Positions 15,896 through 23,623 of a stretch of DNA of 32,045 bases are shown here, in pieces. This DNA comes from Ruminococcus sp. (GTDB lineage Bacteria > Bacillota > Clostridia > Lachnospirales > Lachnospiraceae): positions 1-32,045 of the forward strand of contig JAMPIB010000001.1 of assembly GCA_023663085.1 (NCBI GenBank). Direction: 5' to 3'. The position numbers were made by a program, and so were the translations under genes. Within the stretch, counting starts at the first letter, position 1, and every line of letters begins with the position of its first letter. The notes beneath the pieces are model-generated. The model had not been told where the DNA came from, did not search any database, and was given only the letters and a program-made list of their open reading frames with translations.

Positions 15896-17275
15896 ATGCG
15901 CAGTAAACATTTTTTTTCAGATAAAAAAAAGATAAAGAGACTGGCCGGTATCGCAGGGGCGATTCTTCTATGTTATATGATAAGCGAGGCGCTGAATTAT
16001 ATGTATGTGGAGGAGGCAGACTGGGGACGTATTTTATGGCATCATTTTTATGAAGACAGCGGCAGGATTGAGAACCTTTATCTGGGTTCTTCCCATGTAT
16101 ATTGTGATATCGATCCGCAGCTGCTGGATGGGATGAACGGGAAATATAATTTTAACCTGGCCTCCGGCAACCAGACGCTGAACGGTTCTTATTATCTGTT
16201 AAAAGAGGCCGACCGCAAAAATGATCTTTCCCATGTATATCTGGAATTAAGTTATATGTGCAGTACCAAAAATAATTTTGATTCGGATATCGATCCGGCG
16301 GATATAGGATATTATGAAAACTGGCGGAATTTTGATTATATGGAAAATTCGCTGAATAAAGCGGCCTATTTTTTTTCATTTACCGGGACGGAAAAATATA
16401 TAGATACTTTGCTGCCGTTTAGCAGATATCGTTCCAATCTGGATAACTGGGATTATATCAAACAGACTATGGAAAAGAAGAAAGGCAGCGATTATTTAAA
16501 CTACGTGTTCCGTTTCGATTATGACGATGGTAACGGATATAATGAATACCAGAGACAGGGATACTGGTATACTACAAGGGCGTTCGCCAGGGAAAAGCGG
16601 GTATACGGACAAATGCGTATTCTCGGAGAAGACCCGCTGGGAGAGTCGAGTGAAAAATATCTCCGGAAAATCATCAGTTATTGTCAGAAACAGAATATCC
16701 CGATCACTTTATTCTGTTCTCCGGTAGATGAGTTAATGCTTGTCAGTACGGGAAATTATGATAATTATGTGACGCAGATCAGGGAGATCGCAGAAGAGTA
16801 TGGCGTCCCGTTTTATGATTTTAATCTGGCAAGGCGGCAGTACCTGCCAATCCGTGAAGAGTCCTGTTTCTTTGACATCGACCACTTAAATCACACGGGA
16901 GCGGAAATTTTTACGGCATTTTTCAGTGATGTCGTATCCGGGGATGCAGCCGGGAATGAAAAATATTTTTATAAATCTTATGCAGAGAAACTGCAGGCGG
17001 AGGAACCTTCGCTTTATGGATTATATTATCGGAATGCAGAAGGATCGGAGGAGTATCCGGAACAGAACCTGCTGTTTAGCATAGCGTCTAACAGAGAGGA
17101 AGGAATGGAATATAAGGTGCTTCTGACTCCGGAGGCGGGAGAGGAACGGCTGGTACAGGATTTTTCGGAAAATAAGGAGTTCAGGCTCTCCGCCTTGGAG
17201 CATGGAATCTGCACTGTCATCGCGAGGATGGCAGACGACCCGGAGAATGTGCAGACATTGGAAGTCAGCTATTAA
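15896..17275 (+). CDS. SGNH-like, membrane-anchored acyltransfer partner with C-terminal extra domain
   Basis: The protein has 459 residues. Residues about 15-33 (RLAGIAGAILLCYMISEAL) form a membrane anchor, so the rest faces outward. The SGNH signatures are LYLGSSHVYCDIDP (Ser65/Ser66, His67; block I) and FFDIDHLNHTG with the Asp327-x-x-His330 pair (block V). This resembles the AlgJ/AlgX/DltD-type partners of MBOAT acyltransferases, and it lies two bases or so after the MBOAT gene. The last 90 residues (from about 370) look like an added beta-rich domain after the catalytic fold. An ATG at 15875 is in frame, but the ATG at 15896 has AAAGGTGGG just upstream, so I use it. The end faces the next gene's end with only eight bases between. 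Confidence 0.83.
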   Translation: MRSKHFFSDKKKIKRLAGIAGAILLCYMISEALNYMYVEEADWGRILWHHFYEDSGRIENLYLGSSHVYCDIDPQLLDGMNGKYNFNLASGNQTLNGSYYLLKEADRKNDLSHVYLELSYMCSTKNNFDSDIDPADIGYYENWRNFDYMENSLNKAAYFFSFTGTEKYIDTLLPFSRYRSNLDNWDYIKQTMEKKKGSDYLNYVFRFDYDDGNGYNEYQRQGYWYTTRAFAREKRVYGQMRILGEDPLGESSEKYLRKIISYCQKQNIPITLFCSPVDELMLVSTGNYDNYVTQIREIAEEYGVPFYDFNLARRQYLPIREESCFFDIDHLNHTGAEIFTAFFSDVVSGDAAGNEKYFYKSYAEKLQAEEPSLYGLYYRNAEGSEEYPEQNLLFSIASNREEGMEYKVLLTPEAGEERLVQDFSENKEFRLSALEHGICTVIARMADDPENVQTLEVSY

Positions 17276-17283
17276 GTCCGGTC

Positions 17284-20139
17284 TTACAGATTCATCTTGC
17301 TCCCGCATTTCGGACAGACGTTGCCGCTTTTATAGATAAAACCGCAGCGGTAGCAGCATTTCACGACATGCGTTTCTTTGGCCATGTATTCCACACTTCT
17401 CGATTCCGGCTTTTCCTGTAGGTAATGTATGAAATCGTCCAATACTCTGGCAAAAGCATTCAGGTCTTTGGCTTTCATGTTATTAGGCAGTTTTTCTTTT
17501 TCCTGTCTGGCGTTTACAATAAAGATACCCTTGCCGAATAATTTTTTGCAGGCCATGATCTTGTCAATATCAAAGATATTGATCTTGCCGGAATTTAAAA
17601 AGGTATGATAGAAAATATGATCCGGTGTGAGGACAAAACCTTCTTTTCCGTTGCCGGAACGGGAAATATCGCATATCATCAGAGGATACTCGTAAGTATC
17701 TCTTGCGGAGGCATATCCGTTTACCGCATTTAACATGGCTTTGCGGTGGGAAGAGCCGCCCTCGGTATTTTCTTCGGAGGTTTCGGATTCGGCTGCCGAT
17801 TCCGGTTTATCCTCCATGCTTTTTTGCGCCGATTTGAGTTCTTCTCTGGCATTATAGAAGTAAAGGCGTTCGCAGTTTATCATTTTTTCTTCCAGATCAT
17901 GCTTTAGTTTCCGCATAAGCTGAACGCTTTCGTCGGTCTTTAGTTTGGTGAGCCGTCTTCTGATCATTTCCAGTGTATTGGTTTTTAATTCCGGCAAAAA
18001 AGCGCCTTCACTGATCTCGTTATAGGCTTTCATGGCCTCGGAAAAAGAAAGGCTGGCCATGCTCGGACAGATCTTTTCAATCCTGACTTCATCAAGCATA
18101 CGGACTTTATCATATATTTTTTCTAAAAACGGCGCTTTATTTTCTTCTTTGTAATCCTGCTCCTGTAATTTCTCGTAAAGATTCCACAAAGCTGCCCTGT
18201 CTTTTTTACTGCTGCGGTTTATCATTGCGGATATCTCTTCTTTTTCCGCCATGTCTTTGCGCTCTTCCAACTGTTTGCGGTAAGGTGTCAGATCGACTTC
18301 ATGGTACTGGTCTATTTTATCCATATAGGCGGACAGTTGTTTCCTGTTAAGATGCAGGGGCATATGTGTGAGCAGATGTTCTACCTCGCGTTTGGCGCGG
18401 GCGGCTTTGATCTGCTTGAGTTTTTGCAGGGTTTCCTGTTTCAGTTCTTCGGGAAGTTCCTGCTTGATAACGTCTCTGATGACTTTTTCGATTTCCGCAT
18501 AAGGTTTATTTTTGCAGTTTTCCACCTCTTTTGCCAGATCCAGTGCTTCTACCTTGTACAGGCGATGGTCGATCTGCTGTCTGTATTCGCTTTTCTTGCG
18601 TTCGGGAAGTACGGATTCTTTCTCAATCTGTCTCTTAAGATCGGCGAGTTGTTTGAGCGGCAGGTCGTCTACCGTTTCCATATGTGCATCGTATTGCGCG
18701 ATCAGTTTGTCGCGGAGGGTTTCCCTGACCGCATCTATATAATTGTAATCTTCATCAGAGGAAATATCTTCGGATGTCGTATTAATGATTACTTTCTGGC
18801 GCTCTAAGCCTGTGAGGATCGTTTTTAATTCCTCAATCGTCTTAGCGGGAAGTTTCGTGATATCCCGCGGAGATTCCGGGGCCGAACCATGGGAAACGGA
18901 AGAAGAGTCTTTCGTTTGCGTGAAAGCGCGATCCGGTATTTCGGAAGTATCAGCAGCGGATGCGGCGATATCCTGCGATGCAACGGAGGCGGAGCTGACA
19001 GAAGCAGATCCCGCAGAAACAGATTCCGTAGAAGAGGGTTCTGCAGACCGCGGCGCGATATCCCGGCTCACGGCATCGAAAACAGCCCCCAGGCGTACAG
19101 TCTCCCTGTGTGTTCTACCAGTTTCTTCACTGTCTTCATCGCCCTGCTTCATTTTGGCAAGACGGTCAGCTTCAAATTCATTGAATTTAGAGTTGGTCGT
19201 TTTGGCGGCTTTCTGGCCCAGAAGATCCAGATAATCTTCATACGCAGTCCGGTCTTCATCGAATTTCAGACTGTAAACGTCGCCTTCCTGCAACAGTTTC
19301 TGCGGGCGCGGCGTATAGAGGGTATTGCATTCATGGCAGGCATAAGTCCGCGCCATAAATACCCGGCCTTCTTCCGTGTCGATCAATATTTCCCTGTTTA
19401 CGGGATATACGCCCATATACAATTTCTCACCACAGTTCGGACACTGATAATTCGTGATATAAAAATTGCGTCCGATCCTGGAGCGGGCGGTATCCTCTTC
19501 GCTCATGGATAATTTATGAAAAGCGCAAAGTTCTGTTTTCCAGCATAGATTGTGCCAGAGCCCGATCTGATAATCGTCCTCCGTGACCGCGTCCGTTTCC
19601 GTCAAGCCCGATCCTTCAGTCTGTTTCTCCTGAATCTCGGAAGTGGCCAGACTCTGTCCTTCTTTTAACTTGCCTTCTTCTTTCAGGAGTTTTAAAACGG
19701 CAAGCATGACGTCTTCAAAAGTAATCTGTATACTGTTTTTAAAAAAACGGAAATTTTCAATGTTATAATCCGGTTCGATATTTACCGGACGAAGAACGTT
19801 CGTAAACAGGGCATTGAGAGCGTCATAGTCTTTATCTACTTTGAGGCCGCTTATGATACCCCATTTGCCGAAAGAATATAACGTCATATTCATGACATTA
19901 TTTAAGAGGGAGTCACCCGGCATGTTTTCCAGTTGATCGCACTCGGCCGGAATTTCCATGATAGTCGTATAGGCTTTTTTATGGTCAAAATTGAAGATCA
20001 GGGAACGGATCTCGCCTGTCAGGATCAGATTATTGTTTGTGATCACAAAGTAATCCGTCCATGTAACAGGGAGTTTCATGGCCTTGATCAGTTTACCAAA
20101 TACCTTTTTCAGTTCCGGATTCGCTTTTAACAATAACAT
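17284..20139 (-). CDS. Large zinc-ribbon protein with helical repeats, unknown function
   Basis: The 951-residue protein has no signal or membrane segment. In order it shows: an unrecognised N-terminal domain (1-160); a split Cys4 zinc site (CPNC near 233-236 and CHEC near 268-271); a Ser/Ala/Asp-rich linker (about 360-425); a 320-residue, strongly helical region (about 430-750) that I read as five degenerate units of roughly 50-60 residues; a second acidic linker (775-795); a PH-like beta domain (about 815-905); and a C-terminal zinc ribbon (CYRC 929-932, CPKC 942-945). I do not recognise the family. A GTG at 20148 is possible, but GGGGTG is six bases ahead of the ATG at 20139. It is the last gene of a dnaD operon, which hints at a cytoplasmic role, but its function is unknown. 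Confidence 0.82.
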   Translation of the reverse strand: MLLLKANPELKKVFGKLIKAMKLPVTWTDYFVITNNNLILTGEIRSLIFNFDHKKAYTTIMEIPAECDQLENMPGDSLLNNVMNMTLYSFGKWGIISGLKVDKDYDALNALFTNVLRPVNIEPDYNIENFRFFKNSIQITFEDVMLAVLKLLKEEGKLKEGQSLATSEIQEKQTEGSGLTETDAVTEDDYQIGLWHNLCWKTELCAFHKLSMSEEDTARSRIGRNFYITNYQCPNCGEKLYMGVYPVNREILIDTEEGRVFMARTYACHECNTLYTPRPQKLLQEGDVYSLKFDEDRTAYEDYLDLLGQKAAKTTNSKFNEFEADRLAKMKQGDEDSEETGRTHRETVRLGAVFDAVSRDIAPRSAEPSSTESVSAGSASVSSASVASQDIAASAADTSEIPDRAFTQTKDSSSVSHGSAPESPRDITKLPAKTIEELKTILTGLERQKVIINTTSEDISSDEDYNYIDAVRETLRDKLIAQYDAHMETVDDLPLKQLADLKRQIEKESVLPERKKSEYRQQIDHRLYKVEALDLAKEVENCKNKPYAEIEKVIRDVIKQELPEELKQETLQKLKQIKAARAKREVEHLLTHMPLHLNRKQLSAYMDKIDQYHEVDLTPYRKQLEERKDMAEKEEISAMINRSSKKDRAALWNLYEKLQEQDYKEENKAPFLEKIYDKVRMLDEVRIEKICPSMASLSFSEAMKAYNEISEGAFLPELKTNTLEMIRRRLTKLKTDESVQLMRKLKHDLEEKMINCERLYFYNAREELKSAQKSMEDKPESAAESETSEENTEGGSSHRKAMLNAVNGYASARDTYEYPLMICDISRSGNGKEGFVLTPDHIFYHTFLNSGKINIFDIDKIMACKKLFGKGIFIVNARQEKEKLPNNMKAKDLNAFARVLDDFIHYLQEKPESRSVEYMAKETHVVKCCYRCGFIYKSGNVCPKCGSKMNL

Positions 20140-20160
20140 GTAAGTCACCCCGTCAGAGTA

Positions 20161-21348
20161 TTAATCCAGTTCCCCGGCCTGATATCTTGCCACGATAGAG
20201 TGGATACGTTCTACAGGATTTAACAGATCGCTGATAGAAGAATCGTGGTTCAACGTATCAATTAAGTAGGCGATATATTTGCTCAGATCGCAGTCGATAT
20301 ACCATTCGCGTTTTAAAAGTTCCGGCGGCTGGTAGATTAAGTTGGTGGTCAGGACGCCGTCTATCGTGCTTTTTTCATAGGCTCTGTCGAAACGATCCAG
20401 ACCGGCTGTGAAAAGGCCGAAAGTTGCGAAAACAAAGATGCGTCCCGCTTTTCTGGCTTTCAGGGCGGCGGCGACTTCCAGAACGCTTTCGCCGGAAGAG
20501 ATCATATCGTCAATAATGATAAGATCCTTGCCTTCTACGCTGCTGCCCAGAAACTCGTGTGCAACAACGGGATTGCGGCCGTTGATAACGCGGGTATAAT
20601 CTTTTCTCCGGTAATACATGCCGACATCGAGTCCCAGGACATTGGCGATGTAGATGGCTCTGGTCATACCGCCTTCATCGGGGCTGATGACCATCATGTG
20701 GTCGCTGTCGATCTGTAAACCTTTCACATGTGTGAGAAGACCTTTGACAAACTGATAGGCCGGCTGTACAGTCTCAAAACCGTGCAGGGGGATGGCATTT
20801 TGTACTCTGGCGTCATGCGCATCAAAGGTGATGATATTATCGACGCCCATTTTTACCATTTCCTGCAGGGCCAGCGCGCAGTCCAGAGATTCTCTGGAAG
20901 AACGTTTGCTCTGTCTGCTTTCATATAAAAACGGCATGATGACGGTAATACGTCTCGCTTTGCCGCCGACTGCGGCGATAATACGTTTTAAGTCCTGATA
21001 ATGGTCATCGGGGGACATATGATTTTGGTGCCCGCACAGGGAGTAAGTCAGACTATAGTTGGCAACATCTACCAGAAGATAGAGGTCGTTGCCGCGGACG
21101 GACTGGTTGATGATGCCCTTGGCTTCGCCGGAACCGAATCTCGGCACTTTGGCATCCAGAATATAAGAATCCCGCTGATATCCGGTAAAAGCAAGGCTGT
21201 CTTTATGTTCGCTTTCCCGCTCTGCTCTCCATTTTACAAGGTAATAATCCACTTTTTCGCCCAACGGCTTACAGCCTTCCAACGGAATGATACCAAGCGA
21301 ACCGACGGGAATGGTTTCCAGGTTTCTTTTTTCTTCACGTTTTGCCAT
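20161..21348 (-). CDS. Divergent ribose-phosphate pyrophosphokinase (PRPP synthetase)
   Basis: The 395-residue protein has two phosphoribosyltransferase-like halves. The PRPP-binding loop DLIIIDDMISSGESVL is at 275-290; the ATP/metal segment FDAHDARVQ at 175-183; Arg145-Gln146 in YESRQSKRSSRES matches the ATP-binding RQ of classical enzymes; SPDEGGMTRA (222-231) matches SPDxGGxxRA. It differs from standard 315-residue Prs by about 80 extra residues, mainly at the N-terminus, and by an altered flexible loop (RRKDYTRVINGRNPV). It should make PRPP from ribose 5-phosphate and ATP, but reduced or altered activity is possible. GAGG lies at normal distance from the ATG, and the gene begins 10 bases after dnaC-like ends, so it is the third gene of the operon. 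Confidence 0.88.
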   Translation of the reverse strand: MAKREEKRNLETIPVGSLGIIPLEGCKPLGEKVDYYLVKWRAERESEHKDSLAFTGYQRDSYILDAKVPRFGSGEAKGIINQSVRGNDLYLLVDVANYSLTYSLCGHQNHMSPDDHYQDLKRIIAAVGGKARRITVIMPFLYESRQSKRSSRESLDCALALQEMVKMGVDNIITFDAHDARVQNAIPLHGFETVQPAYQFVKGLLTHVKGLQIDSDHMMVISPDEGGMTRAIYIANVLGLDVGMYYRRKDYTRVINGRNPVVAHEFLGSSVEGKDLIIIDDMISSGESVLEVAAALKARKAGRIFVFATFGLFTAGLDRFDRAYEKSTIDGVLTTNLIYQPPELLKREWYIDCDLSKYIAYLIDTLNHDSSISDLLNPVERIHSIVARYQAGELD

Positions 21349-21358
21349 GCGACAATCC

Positions 21359-22330
21359 TCACTTTCTGTTTAGTAGACGCTTTTTGTACATACGAATGTC
21401 GGGCCCGGTCAATTTGCAAATTTCATAATGACTGGTAATACGGGAAAAAATACGGTCAGAATAACGGTTCCGCAATTCTTCCAGAGAAAGATTCGTGGAG
21501 ATGAGCGTTGCCTTTTTCCCCATGTGACGTTCGTTCAAGAGGGAAAAAAGCTGGGATGCCACGAACTGGTTGGTCAGTTCCGTGCCCAGATCATCAACGA
21601 TCAGCAGATCGCACTGATACAGATCCGCATAACGTTCCTGCTGTTCCTCCCTGTTTTTGTAGTCAAAAGAATATTTGGATAATAAATCAAACAGGCCGGA
21701 AGAACTGAAATAGATAACAGAATGACCGCTTTCGATCAGTTCTTTGGCAATACAGTTTGACAAAAAAGACTTTCCCGTTCCCACTGTACCATAAAAAAAT
21801 AAATTATGGTAGTCGGAATTGAAATTTTTGATAAAATTCTGACAGGTGATCACCGCGTTTTTGAAACGGGACAGATCTTCTCCCTCGTAATATTCATAAG
21901 ACAGTGTGCTGAAATTTTCACTCTGGAGCATCTCCCGGATATTGGACTGTTCGTACAAAAGGGTTATCATGGCCTGCTTGAAACAGTGACATTTCTCGGA
22001 GCCGATATAGCCGGTATCCTGACAGTCGGAACAGGTATAGACCGGTTTCAGATAATCTCCCGGCAGATCGATGGAATTTAAAAGAGTTACTTTGGCATCT
22101 GCGATCGCGGTCAGCTTTTCGTGCAGTTCTTTTCTGGCGTTTTCGTCACCGTCCAGATATTTTTTGCCATAGGAGACGGAAAGCGAAGCCACCCGGTCTT
22201 CCAGCGCGCGGTAGTTGGGAAGGAGTTTATATACATAGGCTGTCCGACGCTCTAATTCGCGGCGGTTTGCTAATTGTCTGTTTTCATAGTCGCGGAGTAT
22301 GATATCATACTGGGTATTTGTCAAAGACAC
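21359..22330 (-). CDS. DnaI/DnaC-type helicase loader, AAA+ ATPase
   Basis: The 323-residue protein has an N-terminal coiled helical part (1-95), a Cys cluster (Cys100, Cys103, Cys114, Cys116 in YTCSDC...KCHC) that looks like the DnaI zinc site, and an AAA+ core. The core has Walker A GTVGTGKS (181-188), Walker B LLIVDDLG (242-249), sensor ISTN (277-280) and the arginine-finger helix SDRIFSRI (291-298). DnaI-type proteins load the replicative helicase onto single-stranded DNA. It starts with GTG, with AGGAG 8 bases upstream, 15 bases after the dnaD-like gene. The order dnaD, loader mirrors the Gram-positive primosome. IstB-like transposition helpers share the fold, but the zinc domain and neighbours favour a replication role. 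Confidence 0.9.
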   Translation of the reverse strand: MSLTNTQYDIILRDYENRQLANRRELERRTAYVYKLLPNYRALEDRVASLSVSYGKKYLDGDENARKELHEKLTAIADAKVTLLNSIDLPGDYLKPVYTCSDCQDTGYIGSEKCHCFKQAMITLLYEQSNIREMLQSENFSTLSYEYYEGEDLSRFKNAVITCQNFIKNFNSDYHNLFFYGTVGTGKSFLSNCIAKELIESGHSVIYFSSSGLFDLLSKYSFDYKNREEQQERYADLYQCDLLIVDDLGTELTNQFVASQLFSLLNERHMGKKATLISTNLSLEELRNRYSDRIFSRITSHYEICKLTGPDIRMYKKRLLNRK

Positions 22331-22345
22331 GTGGATTCTCCTATC

Positions 22346-23410
22346 TTAATTGCTCAACAGTTCTTTTTCCAGAATATCGAAATCATATTGATTCTGTTTG
22401 AACTGATTGAATTTGTTGGCAGGCAGTACTCTGGCAGGTTTCGCCTGTTTAAAACGTTCTTCAACAGTCTGGATATCTTCAAGACAGTGAACGCCCAGTT
22501 TGTGCCAGTTATTCAAAATGCCGTCGGCATATTCGAAGCGGTGCTTGTCCGTAGCCAGTACGGTTTTCTCACAGGCCGCAGAGATCACATCGGTTCCAAA
22601 GGCAAATTCCTTAGTCCAGCGCGTGATAAAGGAAACCTCTTTCTGGGTAGGCATACTGCTCTTGCCGAGCGCCTTCATGATATCGTAAACGGTCTTATCG
22701 TATTTGTGGGCATAAGCAAGCGCCTGCTTCGGGGTCGTAATGCCTTCCTGCGCCCAGTTAATGGCTACTTTTTCTATGTAGCGGAGGTCTTTTTTGCCGC
22801 GTTCTACACAATATTGCAGCAGATGATCTATCAGTTCTTCCGAGAAACCGAGTTTGTCCGAGATAAAGAAAATGGACTGCATTTCTGTGGCGCTCAAAGT
22901 CTTCTTTAAATACTGTTCGGCAATGAAAAGCAGGCCGGAAGTGGATTCGTCAGCCTTAAAAGCCTTTATCTGATCCAGAGTATAGGCGGGTTTCTCATAT
23001 GGATCCTCACTCACAGGTTCTTTTGCAGGAACCATCTCCGCCGGTTTTGGAGCGATCGGCACGACATATACAGGCGAAGGCATGCTGTCAGCAGAAGGCA
23101 GAGCCGGAGCCTGTGCATTCAGATCTGACAGATGGACGCCGGTCAGATTTTTATTCTCATCAAAGTCAAGCGTGAGCAGTTTGTTCTTTTCCCAGTATTT
23201 CAGCGCACGCAGGACGTCTTTTTCCGTATAATTGAACATATCGGCAATCTGGGAGACGCTGGTCGAGAGCCTGGCGCTCATCATGCGGATCAGATACAGA
23301 TATATTTTAAGCTGCGCATCATTGGCGGATTTCATGTATTCGTCAATAAAGCGGTTGGAAACAACCGTGGCATCTGTATAGTTATCCTGATAAATCGTTA
23401 TATGGCTCAT
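22346..23410 (-). CDS. DnaD-domain replication initiation protein
   Basis: The protein (354 residues) begins with a winged-helix domain (about 15-95; SQIADMFNYTEKDVLRALKY), then a Pro/Ala-rich linker, then two DnaD C-terminal (DDBH2) units. The unit signatures are YIEKVAINWAQEGI and FEYADGILNNWHKLGV, both fitting YxxxIxxxWxxxGI. DnaD-type proteins remodel origin DNA and recruit the helicase loader, encoded by the next gene. Two ATGs compete: at 23416 GGAG is only two bases away; at 23410 it is eight away, so I prefer the latter. A TGCTATAAT element lies upstream, and beyond it a cluster of DnaA-box-like sites, so DnaA may control this operon (inference). Confidence 0.9.
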   Translation of the reverse strand: MSHITIYQDNYTDATVVSNRFIDEYMKSANDAQLKIYLYLIRMMSARLSTSVSQIADMFNYTEKDVLRALKYWEKNKLLTLDFDENKNLTGVHLSDLNAQAPALPSADSMPSPVYVVPIAPKPAEMVPAKEPVSEDPYEKPAYTLDQIKAFKADESTSGLLFIAEQYLKKTLSATEMQSIFFISDKLGFSEELIDHLLQYCVERGKKDLRYIEKVAINWAQEGITTPKQALAYAHKYDKTVYDIMKALGKSSMPTQKEVSFITRWTKEFAFGTDVISAACEKTVLATDKHRFEYADGILNNWHKLGVHCLEDIQTVEERFKQAKPARVLPANKFNQFKQNQYDFDILEKELLSN

Positions 23411-23443
23411 TTTCATAACTCCGTCTCTTTCAAAGTAAAATGA

Positions 23444-23452
23444 ATTATAGCA
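23444..23452 (-). promoter_or_regulatory. Extended -10 promoter of the dnaD operon
   Basis: On the minus strand TGCTATAAT (23452-23444) is a perfect extended -10, about 33 bases before the start codon. The sequence 17 bases upstream (TATCTT) is a poor -35. Confidence 0.6.
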
Positions 23453-23518
23453 TGAGGGATTTTAAAAAGATATAGTAATTTTTACAGAAACCAAAAAACG
23501 TTTGTCATTCCCCGCGCT

Positions 23519-23623
23519 TGTGGAAAATGTGTATAACGAAGCGGTATGGGGCAATAACAGACTCCGAATATCCACAGTAAAAGATACGAAAAAAAATGCT
23601 TTTACTGTGGATATTGTGGATAA
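23519..23623. promoter_or_regulatory. Cluster of five DnaA-box-like 9-mers
   Basis: Sites: TGTGGAAAA (23519-23527), TGTGTATAA (23528-23536), ATATCCACA (23568-23576), TGTGGATAT (23606-23614) and TGTGGATAA (23615-23623). The last is a perfect box (TTATCCACA on the other strand) and the rest differ at one position. Two pairs abut end to end in the same direction, and the single box is inverted. The cluster lies between the dnaD operon promoter and the murC stop codon. Confidence 0.65.
23568..23614. repeat. Perfect 16-bp inverted repeat
   Basis: ATATCCACAGTAAAAG (23568-23583) and CTTTTACTGTGGATAT (23599-23614) are exact reverse complements around a 15-base loop containing eight A in a row. The outer ends are the DnaA-box-like sites. 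It follows murC on the minus strand but has no T run after the stem there, so it is a poor intrinsic terminator. Confidence 0.85.

Noticed and set aside
18301-19512. Long plus-strand open frames inside the zinc-ribbon gene.
   Set aside because: They are antisense shadows; the minus-strand frame has the recognisable Cys motifs and operon spacing.
23519-23623. The DnaA-box cluster as the chromosomal origin.
   Set aside because: There is no dnaA or dnaN next to it, and no obvious AT-rich unwinding element of the usual kind; a secondary DnaA site fits better.
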